In this document: in pieces, positions 25,089 through 33,228 of the stretch
Layout of the letters: every line of letters begins with the position of its first letter
Position numbering within the stretch: the first letter of the stretch is position 1
NCBI GenBank assembly: GCA_000434835.1
Contig: FR881467.1
Location: 1-60,235, forward strand
DNA: 60,235 nt
Source of the DNA: Clostridium sp. CAG:594
GTDB lineage: Bacteria; Bacillota_I; Bacilli_A; RF39; UBA660
Reading direction: 5' to 3'
The notes under the pieces: model-generated
The model's database searches: none
What the model was told of the DNA's origin: nothing
What the model saw: only the letters and a program-made list of their open reading frames with translations
Translations under genes and position numbers: made by a program

Positions 25089-26333
25089 TTACATTTGTCC
25101 ATTATTTTGATTGTTATTAGACCATAATGAAGTATGTTTTGAAGTATCTATATTATTTTCTAATGCTGCATCTGATTCGTCATTAATATCTAACATTTCT
25201 TCTTGATTAGAAGGCGACATATTCATAGTATTTTCTGCGTTAGATGAAACTTCTTCATTTATACTTTGGTTTGCGTTATTATTCGCGTTATCAAATGATG
25301 GAACCACATTATCAGTTGGCTGAGGCATAACAGGTTCATTCATAACCGTATTATTTTGAACGTTTTCTAAAGATTGCCTTATATTCTGCTCTACATTTAC
25401 ATTTTGTGCTGCATTCATAGTATTTGGCATAACAGGCGTTTGAACATTATCTTGCGCTACGTTATTAAACGTTGGAGATGTCACATTATCATTTGATTTA
25501 GGCATAACAGGTTCATTCATAACCGTATTATTTTGAACGTTTTCTAAAGATTGCCCTATATTCTGCCCTACATTTACATTTTGTGCTGCCTCCATAGTAT
25601 TTGGCATAACAGGCGTTTGAACATTATCATGTGCTACGTTATCAAACGTTGGAGCTACATTATCATTTGATTTAGGCATAACAGATCCATCAATTGCAGA
25701 AATATTATGATTATTTTGAACACTTTCATTATTTTGTGAATTTAAACCTGATTCCACGCTAGTGTTGCCAAAAGGTACGTTACCTACTGGGTTACTCATA
25801 ACCGGATTATTTGGTGTAACCATTTCGTTTGACGTCATAGTCTGTCCATTCATATTAGGTACTGCAGCAGCATTCGCACCTAACGTATTATCTGCCATAT
25901 TATTTTCATTTGAAGTATTTGATTGATTGTTAACTATAGCCGCATCCTTTCCAAACGCTAGCATTGGGAAAAATATTATCGGCAACAAGATCATACCAGC
26001 AACAAATCCTCCGCTTTTTCCAAATCTCTTTGCCATACCATTATATAAAACTATCATTGCATATATATTTGCAAATGGAACACATGATAATAAAACATAC
26101 CACCACTCTTTTTCTGCTATCTCACACATAATATATATGTTATATATTGGAATTATGGATGCCCAACCTGGTTTTCCGGCCTTCTTAAATATTTTCCATA
26201 ATGATATAATCATCAAAACACTTAGTGCCATAGACAAAACCCAAAAAAATAATCCCATCGCTGCAAGTGCACCAGTTAATCCTGATGTAGTTGATACTCC
26301 ATATGAAGTACCTGCATAATAACTTTCATTCAT
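25089..26333 (-). CDS. DUF5684-like membrane protein with an Asn-rich repeat tail
   Basis: A 414-aa protein. The first about 130 residues form a small multi-pass membrane domain with WKIFKKAGKPGWASIIP and IYNIYIMCEIA, like the DUF5684 family of small membrane proteins. The remaining about 280 residues are low-complexity and rich in Asn, Val and Met, with two near-identical repeats of about 59 residues (TVMNEPVMPKSNDNV, NVQTPVMPNTM) and partial copies. The tail probably lies unfolded on one side of the membrane. It has its own promoter, AGGAGG site and terminator. The function is unknown. Confidence 0.7.
   Translation of the reverse strand: MNESYYAGTSYGVSTTSGLTGALAAMGLFFWVLSMALSVLMIISLWKIFKKAGKPGWASIIPIYNIYIMCEIAEKEWWYVLLSCVPFANIYAMIVLYNGMAKRFGKSGGFVAGMILLPIIFFPMLAFGKDAAIVNNQSNTSNENNMADNTLGANAAAVPNMNGQTMTSNEMVTPNNPVMSNPVGNVPFGNTSVESGLNSQNNESVQNNHNISAIDGSVMPKSNDNVAPTFDNVAHDNVQTPVMPNTMEAAQNVNVGQNIGQSLENVQNNTVMNEPVMPKSNDNVTSPTFNNVAQDNVQTPVMPNTMNAAQNVNVEQNIRQSLENVQNNTVMNEPVMPQPTDNVVPSFDNANNNANQSINEEVSSNAENTMNMSPSNQEEMLDINDESDAALENNIDTSKHTSLWSNNNQNNGQM
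25323..25676 (-). repeat. tandem ~177-bp repeat inside the Asn-rich gene
   Basis: Two tandem units starting at 25323 and 25500 are nearly identical, and a third partial copy starts near 25674. High nucleotide identity points to recent duplication or homogenisation by slippage or recombination. Confidence 0.85.
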
Positions 26334-26359
26334 TTTTAATTCCTCCTTTATTTTACTTA

Positions 26360-26388
26360 ATTATATAATTTTAATTAAACTTTATCAA
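26360..26388 (-). promoter_or_regulatory. promoter of the Asn-rich membrane protein gene
   Basis: TTGATA, 17 bp, TATAAT on the minus strand, with AGGAGG about 12 nt before the ATG at 26333. Confidence 0.6.
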
Positions 26389-26446
26389 TAAAATGATGTA
26401 TAAAATGTAAAGCATATGCTAAAACTAAACTGAAAGGATGGTTCAC

Positions 26447-26656
26447 ATGAAAGACGTAAGCATAAGAAAATACATTATAGATAATTTTAAAGGAGATAAC
26501 GAAAGCGAAATAGAAGAATCCATAAATGATACTATTAAAGAAGGATTAGAAGAGGCGTTGCCTGGTCTTGGAGTATTTATGGAACTAATATGGAAAAATG
26601 CTAAAGACGAATTAAAAAAAGAACTTTTAGAAATTCTAAAAGCTCAGTTAAATTAG
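26447..26656 (+). CDS. sspI: small acid-soluble spore protein, SspI type
   Basis: SspI is a minor small acid-soluble protein made in the forespore. The 69-aa product begins MKDVSIRKYIIDNF and has the SspI signature: EALPGLGVFMELIWKNA aligns with the EKMLPGLGVLFEVIWKN region of Bacillus SspI, followed by a Lys/Glu helix. The ATG at 26447 has AAAGG 9 nt upstream and is preferred to 26438. Sporulation sigma factors transcribe this gene in Bacillus; I see no clear sigma-G promoter here. It converges with pheT, and its terminator lies inside the pheT 3' end. Confidence 0.88.
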   Translation: MKDVSIRKYIIDNFKGDNESEIEESINDTIKEGLEEALPGLGVFMELIWKNAKDELKKELLEILKAQLN

Positions 26657-29025
26657 TTATCTCTTAAAGTTGCTGGAACTGTTTCAGTAACTTTTTTTAT
26701 TATTTCATTAAATTTTTGCATTACTTCTTCTTCTGTTAAAGTTCTATCTTCTGCGTTAAACGTTAATGAATATGCTATTTGTTTTTCATCTTCTCCTACT
26801 TTATCACCAGTATAAACATCAAATACCTTTATGTCTTTAAGAAGTCTTCCGCCAGCTTTTTTAATGACTTTTTCTATCATTTCACAAGTAATATCCTTAT
26901 TAACAATAAATGCTACGTCTTTTACAACCTCTGGATATTTAGGAGCTTCCTTAAACTTGAGTGGTTTAACCGGTTTCATTAATTTAGTCATAGAAAGTTC
27001 ACATACATATATTTCATCTTTATTTGTCATTGGATGAACTCTTCCAAATACACCGACTACTTCTCTATCTATTAATACTTTAGCGCTCATGCCTGGATGG
27101 AAGTCATCATTTTCTAATACTTCATAGCTATATCTATTTTTAAAGCCTAGAAAATCTAAAAGGTTTTCTATAATACCCTTTACTAAATAGAAATTGGCCT
27201 TTACGTTATTGTTATTCCAACTATTTTGTACATAACAACCACTCATTAGCATTGCGATTTTTGTATCTTCTTCATAATTTACATCATAAGTTTTAGCAAT
27301 TTCATAAATGTTAATGTCATCTACGTGACGCTTTTTATTATAAGCATAAGTATTCATAAGTGATGGAAGAATACTTGTTCTAATAACGGATTTATCACTA
27401 CTCATTGGGTTTGGTAAATATTTGTTTTCCTTATCTTCATATTTAAACTTTTTAGCCATTTCTTCTGATGTTAAAGTGTATGTTTTAACTTCATTAAGGC
27501 CAAGTGCTCTAAGTCTTTTAGAAATAGTTTTTCTAATTAACACATCACCAACATATTTTCCTTGTTTTGTCTTGCAATTTGGTAGTGTTGAAACTAAGTT
27601 ATGATATCCGTATAATTTACCTATTTCTTCTGCAATATCATTTACCCTTGGATCAACATCTAGTCTTCTTGGAGGAATAGTACATTTAAACTTTCCATCT
27701 TTATATTCATATGTAAAACCTAATCTATCAAGTTCTTTTTCCATATCACTATCAGAAACTTTTATTCCTAAGATATCGTTTATTTCATTGCTTTCAAACT
27801 CTACTATTTTAGGTGTTTTATCTACTTTATCATGCATAACTATTCCGCTTAATACTTCACCAGAAGCATATTTTTCAAGCAATGAGCAAGCTCTATTTAT
27901 GGCGTCAAGTGTATATTCATAATTTAAACCTTTACCATATCTTATCGATGCTTCACTTCTTAAGTTTAGTTTACCTGAAGTATTTCTTATTTTGTAAGCA
28001 TCAAATATTGCGCTTTCTATTAAAATATTTTTAGTGTTATCATCAACATCAGTGTTTTCAGCTCCCATAACACCTGCGATTGCAACTGGTTTTACTCCAT
28101 CTGTTATAACAATATCGTTAGAAGTCAAAACCCTCTCTTTTCCATCAAGTGTCTTTATCGGTTCGTTATCATTAGCCATTCTAACAAGTATTTTATTACC
28201 TAATTTATCTTTATCGAAAAAGTGAAGAGGTTGTCCGTATTCAAGCATTACGTAATTAGATATATCAACAACGTTATTTATAGGTCTCATTCCTGCAGAA
28301 ATTAGTCTTTTCTTAATGAAATCTGGTGACTCACCTATTTTTACACCTCTTACCATTTTAGCAGTGTAATAAGGGCAAGCATCTGTTTTTACATCTAGCT
28401 TAAAGTAATCGTTAACATCTTCTTTTATTTCATGTAACTCTATAGATGGAAGTGTTACCTTTTTATTTAAAACTGATGCAACGATATAGGCAAAACCAAT
28501 GTGATAGAAACAGTCATTATTACGGTGCTTATGAATATCAAGTTCATATACCGTATCATCTAACCCTAAGTATGCTAGTGGATCTGTTCCAACTTCTGCA
28601 TCACTTGCTAATTCAGTAATTCCCTTAGCATAAGTTTCTTCTGTTTTTTCTTCTAGGCCTAGCTCAAATAATGCACATATCATGCCGTTTGATTCTTCGC
28701 CTCTTATTTTTCCTTTTTTTATTTCAAAATTACCTGGTAAAACTGCACCTGGAAGTGCAACTATTACCTTTAATCCTTCTTTTACGTTACTTGCACCACA
28801 TACTATTTGTACTACGTCATTTCCAGTATCTACCATACATAAATTTAAGTGGTCACTATCAGGATGTTTAGTTACTTTTTTTATTTGGCCTACCACTAAG
28901 TTATCAATTTTATTTGTAATAACTTTTTCAACGTTTACGCCAGATTTAGTTATTTTAACGGCCAATTCCTTTAAATCTTCACCAGCTATATCAACGTAAT
29001 CCGAAACCCAGTTCATACTTATCAT
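26653..29025 (-). CDS. pheT: phenylalanine-tRNA ligase beta subunit
   Basis: The 790-aa beta subunit forms an alpha2-beta2 enzyme with PheS. Domains run in order: the N-terminal start MISMNWVSDYVDI, a tRNA-binding (EMAP-like) domain with VVGQIKKVTKHPDSDHL, the B3/B4 editing region, the B5 domain (PPRRLDVDPRVNDIAEEIG) and the C-terminal anticodon-binding FDX-ACB domain (YPEVVKDVAFIVNKDIT). GGTGA lies 6 nt before the ATG at 29025, so that start is kept. It is 3 nt after pheS and shares the T-box control. Confidence 0.96.
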   Translation of the reverse strand: MISMNWVSDYVDIAGEDLKELAVKITKSGVNVEKVITNKIDNLVVGQIKKVTKHPDSDHLNLCMVDTGNDVVQIVCGASNVKEGLKVIVALPGAVLPGNFEIKKGKIRGEESNGMICALFELGLEEKTEETYAKGITELASDAEVGTDPLAYLGLDDTVYELDIHKHRNNDCFYHIGFAYIVASVLNKKVTLPSIELHEIKEDVNDYFKLDVKTDACPYYTAKMVRGVKIGESPDFIKKRLISAGMRPINNVVDISNYVMLEYGQPLHFFDKDKLGNKILVRMANDNEPIKTLDGKERVLTSNDIVITDGVKPVAIAGVMGAENTDVDDNTKNILIESAIFDAYKIRNTSGKLNLRSEASIRYGKGLNYEYTLDAINRACSLLEKYASGEVLSGIVMHDKVDKTPKIVEFESNEINDILGIKVSDSDMEKELDRLGFTYEYKDGKFKCTIPPRRLDVDPRVNDIAEEIGKLYGYHNLVSTLPNCKTKQGKYVGDVLIRKTISKRLRALGLNEVKTYTLTSEEMAKKFKYEDKENKYLPNPMSSDKSVIRTSILPSLMNTYAYNKKRHVDDINIYEIAKTYDVNYEEDTKIAMLMSGCYVQNSWNNNNVKANFYLVKGIIENLLDFLGFKNRYSYEVLENDDFHPGMSAKVLIDREVVGVFGRVHPMTNKDEIYVCELSMTKLMKPVKPLKFKEAPKYPEVVKDVAFIVNKDITCEMIEKVIKKAGGRLLKDIKVFDVYTGDKVGEDEKQIAYSLTFNAEDRTLTEEEVMQKFNEIIKKVTETVPATLRDN
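26667..26698 (+). terminator. terminator of sspI inside the pheT 3' end
   Basis: On the plus strand, AAGTTGCTG pairs with CAGTAACTT (one G-T pair) around a 9-nt loop and is followed by seven T. These bases also encode the last residues of pheT. Confidence 0.75.
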
Positions 29026-29027
29026 AT

Positions 29028-30074
29028 TTATTCACCAGTCCTTCTATCAAAATTTTTAAGTTCTCTTAAATCAGTGTTGTAAAATGCTCTAATATCATTT
29101 ATTCCGTATTTTAACATTGCAAGACGCTCTGCTCCAAATCCAAATGCAAATCCTTGCCATTTTTTAGGATCATATCCGCAATCTTCTAACACTTTAGGAT
29201 TTACCATACCTGCTCCAGCAACAGTTATCCAACCTGTGTTTTTACATATAGAACAACCTTTTCCGTGACAATTAAAGCAAGAAATATCAGTTTCAACAGA
29301 AGGCTCTGTAAACGGATAATAACTAGGTCTAAAGCGAGTTTTGCAATCCTCTCCAAATAGTTTCTTAGCAATAACATCAAATGTTCCCTTAAGGTCTGAT
29401 AAACTTACCTTTTCATCTATTAAAAGCCCCTCTATTTGCATAAATTGATGTGAATGAGTTGCATCATCATCATCTCTTCTATATGTTTTACCAGGACATA
29501 TCATTCTAATTGGTTTTTCTCCCTTGTTAGCAAGCATAACGCGAGCTTGTACAGGAGATGTTTGGCTTCTTAAAAGCAGCTTATCATCTTCAACGTAAAA
29601 AGTATCTTGAGCATCACGTGCCGGATGATTTTTAGGAATGTTTAAAAGTTCAAAGTTATAGTGATCTTCTTCTATTTCAGGACCATCTACAACATCATAT
29701 CCCATACTCATAAGTAAGTCTTCTACTTCTTCTATTATTCTTTCTAGAATATTAGCTGATCCACTAGGAACTTTAGTTCCAGGAAGTGTAATATCTATTT
29801 TTTCACTTTCCAATTTTTTATTTAAAGCTTCTTTTTCTAACTTTTCTTTTATTTCATCTAAGCTTTCAGTAACAAAGCTTCTTACTTCATTAACAAGCAT
29901 TCCAAATTCCTTTTTTTGATCATTTGGAACATCTTTCATCATTTTAGAAAGTTCGGTTATCTTACCTTGTTTTCCTAAGTATTCTACCCTTACATCATTT
30001 AATGTTTTAATCGAAGTAATACTAGATTTTTTTTCTTCATATTCTTTTTTTATAACATTTACTTTATCCTTCAT
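29028..30074 (-). CDS. pheS: phenylalanine-tRNA ligase alpha subunit
   Basis: The catalytic subunit that charges tRNA-Phe. From the ATG at 30074 (GGAGG 10 nt upstream) the product is 348 aa; an open stretch further upstream is leader, not coding. It has the N-terminal coiled coil and the class II motifs: GPEIEEDHYNFELLNIPKNHPARD, LLRSQTSPVQAR (motif 1/2 area), MICPGKTYRRDDDDATHSHQF (shown here by key residues; motif 2) and the GFAFGFGAERLAMLKYG motif 3. The T-box leader directly precedes it. Confidence 0.96.
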   Translation of the reverse strand: MKDKVNVIKKEYEEKKSSITSIKTLNDVRVEYLGKQGKITELSKMMKDVPNDQKKEFGMLVNEVRSFVTESLDEIKEKLEKEALNKKLESEKIDITLPGTKVPSGSANILERIIEEVEDLLMSMGYDVVDGPEIEEDHYNFELLNIPKNHPARDAQDTFYVEDDKLLLRSQTSPVQARVMLANKGEKPIRMICPGKTYRRDDDDATHSHQFMQIEGLLIDEKVSLSDLKGTFDVIAKKLFGEDCKTRFRPSYYPFTEPSVETDISCFNCHGKGCSICKNTGWITVAGAGMVNPKVLEDCGYDPKKWQGFAFGFGAERLAMLKYGINDIRAFYNTDLRELKNFDRRTGE

Positions 30075-30096
30075 TTTTTTATTCCTCCTTAAATAT

Positions 30097-30330
30097 AAAA
30101 AAATCCATGAGACAAGGGCGAATAAACTTATCCGTGGTACCACCTTGTTTCATAGATTTACTATGCACTTAATTTCTTGTAACGTAAGATATACGTGATA
30201 ACTTTATGGTTATCCAGCTCCAAAGCGAATTCATAAGTTATTACTATTAGTTTCCACCAACCACTAACTCTCTATTAGCTTTTTACTTATTACTACTCTT
30301 TTTCATTGCTTTTTCTAAAAAATATTTTAA
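30097..30330 (-). promoter_or_regulatory. T-box riboswitch (Phe) of pheST
   Basis: The leader contains the T-box core GGTGGTACCACGG, a long terminator stem (AATCTATGA...CAAGG with CCTTG...CATGGATT) followed by seven T, and stem I features such as AGAGAG and GGTTGGTGGAAACT. The GAATTCG segment offers a TTC (Phe) specifier at about 30227-30229. Uncharged tRNA-Phe would stabilise the antiterminator and switch on pheS-pheT. A possible promoter (TTAACT, 17 bp, AT-rich -10) lies just beyond 30330. Confidence 0.92.
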
Positions 30331-30353
30331 CACAAAATAAAAAGTTAAGCAAG

Positions 30354-31016
30354 TTACTTAACTTCTTTTATTTTACTTATGTTACCAACACTATCTACGG
30401 CTCTTAAATATGTTCCTTTATCAAAAGTTTTAGTTATTGTAACTTCTCCGCCGGATACATTAATATCTTCCCAGTTTAATTTATCAGAAGAATACTGAAT
30501 AGATGATACTTTATTTAAATCACTTGCTTTAATAGTAGTATCATTTTTATATTTACCAATGATTATTTTAGGAGCTGTTTTATCAATTTTTATAGCAGTC
30601 TTATATGCATAGCTTTGATATCCTTTTTCATTAGTTGCTTTTATGTATAATATTTTATCCATATCATCTTTAAATACTAATTTAACATTTACATTTTTTG
30701 TGTTATAACTACCATCTATTTTCTTCCAATTTTTTAAATCAAATGAATATTCCACTTTAGTTATGTTATAAATACTTGAAGCATTTATTATTATGGCAAC
30801 ATCAGTATTAACTAATACTTCACCACTTGAATTTATAACATTATTTATAATTGGTAAATCACCTTGGTTTGCATTTTCATTAATACTTGCACTAAGACCA
30901 TTTACACTAGCCTTAAGTTTATTTGTTATGCCAGAAAAGAATAGTAAATAACTTAAAACTATAACACATATTATTACAATTATTAATATAAATAAATTCT
31001 TCTTATCCTTTTTCAT
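30354..31016 (-). CDS. membrane-anchored surface protein with Ig-like domain
   Basis: A 220-aa protein with a basic N-terminus (MKKDKKN), one transmembrane segment (about residues 8-27) and an extracytoplasmic part. That part shows repeated Ig/fibronectin-like strands: ITKVEYSFDLKNWKKIDG and VSSIQYSSDKLNWEDI are two copies of the same pattern, joined by IKIDKTAPKIIIGKY, the usual link of bacterial Ig-like (Big) domains. It is probably a surface protein. The role is unknown. It lies between frr and the pheS T-box. Confidence 0.7.
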   Translation of the reverse strand: MKKDKKNLFILIIVIICVIVLSYLLFFSGITNKLKASVNGLSASINENANQGDLPIINNVINSSGEVLVNTDVAIIINASSIYNITKVEYSFDLKNWKKIDGSYNTKNVNVKLVFKDDMDKILYIKATNEKGYQSYAYKTAIKIDKTAPKIIIGKYKNDTTIKASDLNKVSSIQYSSDKLNWEDINVSGGEVTITKTFDKGTYLRAVDSVGNISKIKEVK

Positions 31017-31059
31017 ATCATCTATCTCCTAGTCTACTTACATTATACAAGCAATTAAA

Positions 31060-31089
31060 GAAAAAAACAATAACTTAAGTGTTATTGTT
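31060..31089 (-). terminator. terminator after frr
   Basis: A perfect 9-bp stem (AACAATAAC with GTTATTGTT) with a 6-nt loop is followed by a T run on the minus strand; it overlaps the frr stop. Confidence 0.8.
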
Positions 31090-31636
31090 AGATGCTCATT
31101 AATTCTTCTTCTTTTGCCTTTAATTTTTCATCTACTACTTTATTATACTTATTAATTAAATCTTGAACTTCTTCTTGAGCTCTTTTCCCTTCATCTTCTG
31201 GAAGTTCTTCTATTTTTTTGATGCTGCTATTAGCTTCTTGTCTTATGTTTCTTAAAGCAACTTTACCTTCTTCTGCGATAGTTTTAGCTTCTTTTACATA
31301 CTCTTTTCTTCTTTCCTCAGTAAGTTCTGGAATTATAAGCATAACTGTTTCCCCATTATTATTTGGAGTAAGTCCTAAATCTGCTTCAAAAATAGCCTTT
31401 TCTATTGCACCAATTGAGTTTCTATCAAATGGTTTAATAACTATTTTTCTAGCTTCTGGAACTGATATATTAGCTAACTGTATTAAAGGTGTTGGAGTGC
31501 CATAATACTCAGGCATTACCTTGTCTAATATTCTTGGATTAGCACGTCCTGCACGAACGTTTAAAAATCTATTTTCCATCACTTCAATAGCTTTTTGCAT
31601 CTTGTCTTCTGTTTCTAATAAAATCTCGTCTGTCAT
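31088..31636 (-). CDS. frr: ribosome recycling factor
   Basis: RRF, with EF-G, splits post-termination ribosomes. The 182-aa product is typical in length and motifs: MENRFLNVRAGRANPRILDKV, VEYYGTPTPLIQLANIS-like sequence and RKEYVKEAKTIAEEGKVALRNIRQEA (given by key residues). Two ATGs are adjacent; the second, at 31636, has better spacing from GAGGG. In most Firmicutes frr follows pyrH in the rpsB-tsf cluster; here a thioredoxin-like lipoprotein gene lies between tsf and frr. Confidence 0.96.
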   Translation of the reverse strand: MTDEILLETEDKMQKAIEVMENRFLNVRAGRANPRILDKVMPEYYGTPTPLIQLANISVPEARKIVIKPFDRNSIGAIEKAIFEADLGLTPNNNGETVMLIIPELTEERRKEYVKEAKTIAEEGKVALRNIRQEANSSIKKIEELPEDEGKRAQEEVQDLINKYNKVVDEKLKAKEEELMSI

Positions 31637-31670
31637 CATATCCCTCTTTCATATAAATATATTATATAAT

Positions 31671-31696
31671 AAAAAAAGACTTTATGACAAGTCTTT
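31671..31696 (-). terminator. terminator after the thioredoxin-like lipoprotein gene
   Basis: A perfect 8-bp stem (AAAGACTT with AAGTCTTT) and a 6-nt loop are followed by a T run on the minus strand. It separates this gene from frr. Confidence 0.8.
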
Positions 31697-31703
31697 TAGT
31701 TAT

Positions 31704-32294
31704 TTATTCTGCACTTTCACTACTAGTTGTAGTTTCAAACGTAATCATTTTATCTACTAAGCTTTCAAAGTTTTGCTTTAGCGTATTTTTTTCTTCATCA
31801 GTCATAATTTCTTCCGAGTCAGAATTAATAGTACCAATATATACTGCTACTACATCTCCTTTGTTAACAAATATAACAGTAGGAGCTTGAATCCTCTTAT
31901 TTCCTTCATCATCAGTTTTAATATAATCTGATAATTTATCTGCTAACTCCTGATATTCCGTAGTATTATTATCCCTCATATCTTTAAAGTTATAATAAAG
32001 GATCTCTTTAATTCCTTTTTCTTTTGCTACGTCATTTAAAATAGGAGTAATTTCTTTACATAAAGCACAACTAGGAAATCCTAAATAAATAATTCCCGTT
32101 TTATTTTCTAAAGTATTTATTACGTTAGAATACGTAGAATACTTATAAACATTATCTTTTTTTACCTTACTATATTCTAAATGAAATCTTATAGCATCAG
32201 TTTTAGTATCATCCTTAACCTTTGTTACAGAAACAGTACTACACCCCGTTAATATTAACAAAAAAGTTAGGACTAATGCCACTAACTTTTTCAT
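31704..32294 (-). CDS. thioredoxin-fold lipoprotein
   Basis: A 196-aa protein with a signal peptide and lipobox LILTGC (lipidated Cys18), so it should be anchored outside the cell membrane. The mature part has a thioredoxin-like layout: IIYLGFPSCALCKEITPIL contains the CALC redox pair near residue 78, and IQAPTVIFVNKGDVVAVYIG has the cis-proline-type APT element. It may serve extracytoplasmic thiol-disulfide exchange. It starts 2 nt after tsf, in the place usually held by pyrH, and ends with its own terminator. Confidence 0.8.
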   Translation of the reverse strand: MKKLVALVLTFLLILTGCSTVSVTKVKDDTKTDAIRFHLEYSKVKKDNVYKYSTYSNVINTLENKTGIIYLGFPSCALCKEITPILNDVAKEKGIKEILYYNFKDMRDNNTTEYQELADKLSDYIKTDDEGNKRIQAPTVIFVNKGDVVAVYIGTINSDSEEIMTDEEKNTLKQNFESLVDKMITFETTTSSESAE

Positions 32295-32296
32295 GA

Positions 32297-33169
32297 TTAT
32301 TCACCATTCATTTGAGCAGCTACTTCTTCAGCAAAGTTTTCTTGACGTTTTTCAAGTCCTTCACCAACTTCATATCTTATAACGTCAACAATTTTACCAC
32401 CATTATTGCTTACGTATTTAGCAACAGAAACTGAGTTGTCCTTAACAAACTCTTGTTCTTCCAAACAAATTTCTTTATAGAATTTGTTAATTCTTCCCAT
32501 TACCATCTTCTCAGCAATATTAGCTGGTTTTCCTTCAGCGATAGCTTGTTCAGTTAAAATTTTCTTTTCATGTTCAACTTGTTCTTCTGGAACTTGTTCT
32601 TTCTTAACATATTCAGGGCGCATTGCAGCAGCGTGCATAGAAACGTCTTTAGCTACTTCTTCGTTTGCTCCGTCAAGTAATGTTAAAACAGAAATCTTAC
32701 CACCCATATGGATGTATGCTCCAAAGTTTTGATCATCACTTTTTTCTAATAAAGTAAATCTTCTAAATGAAATCTTTTCTCCAATTGTTGCAGTCATATT
32801 TGTAACAGCATCATTTAAAGTGCCATCTTCACAAGGAAGTGCTAATGCTTCTTCATTAGTTTTTGCATTGCTGTTTAATATTGTTCTTGCAACTTCATTT
32901 ACAAAGTTTTGGAACTTTTCATTTTTAGCAACAAAATCTGTTTCACAGTTAATTTCAAGGATAACTGCTTTATTACCTTCAGTTATAACAGTAGATAATC
33001 CTTCAGCAGCAATTCTTCCAGCCTTTTTAGCAGCTTTTGCAATTCCCTTTTCTCTTAACCATTCAGTTGCTTTTTTAATATCATTATCGTTTTCTTCTAA
33101 AGCTTTTTTACAATCCATCATTCCAGCTCCAGAAATGTCTCTTAATTCTTTGATTAACTTTGCATTCAT
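32297..33169 (-). CDS. tsf: translation elongation factor Ts
   Basis: EF-Ts exchanges GDP for GTP on EF-Tu. The 290-aa protein has the N-terminal UBA-like domain (IKELRDISGAGMMDCKKAL), the signature KAAKKAGRIAAEGL and the core LEINCETDFVAKNEKFQNFV. Its length is normal for the factor. AAGGAG precedes the start. It follows rpsB by about 60 nt containing a strong hairpin, the standard rpsB-tsf arrangement. Confidence 0.97.
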   Translation of the reverse strand: MNAKLIKELRDISGAGMMDCKKALEENDNDIKKATEWLREKGIAKAAKKAGRIAAEGLSTVITEGNKAVILEINCETDFVAKNEKFQNFVNEVARTILNSNAKTNEEALALPCEDGTLNDAVTNMTATIGEKISFRRFTLLEKSDDQNFGAYIHMGGKISVLTLLDGANEEVAKDVSMHAAAMRPEYVKKEQVPEEQVEHEKKILTEQAIAEGKPANIAEKMVMGRINKFYKEICLEEQEFVKDNSVSVAKYVSNNGGKIVDVIRYEVGEGLEKRQENFAEEVAAQMNGE

Positions 33170-33193
33170 TTTTCCATTCTCCTTTTTATAATT

Positions 33194-33218
33194 AAAGATG
33201 ATTTATAAAATCATCTTT
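33194..33218 (-). other. hairpin between rpsB and tsf
   Basis: A perfect inverted repeat with 11-bp arms (AAAGATGATTT with AAATCATCTTT) and a 3-nt loop. On the minus strand it is followed by AATTATAAAAAGG, not a T tract, so it looks like a processing or attenuation element, not a full terminator. Confidence 0.6.
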
Positions 33219-33228
33219 GTTTTAATAA

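Noticed and set aside
30075..30143. N-terminal extension of pheS upstream of 30074
   Set aside because: The extra codons fall in the T-box terminator region, and GGAGG is placed for the ATG at 30074.
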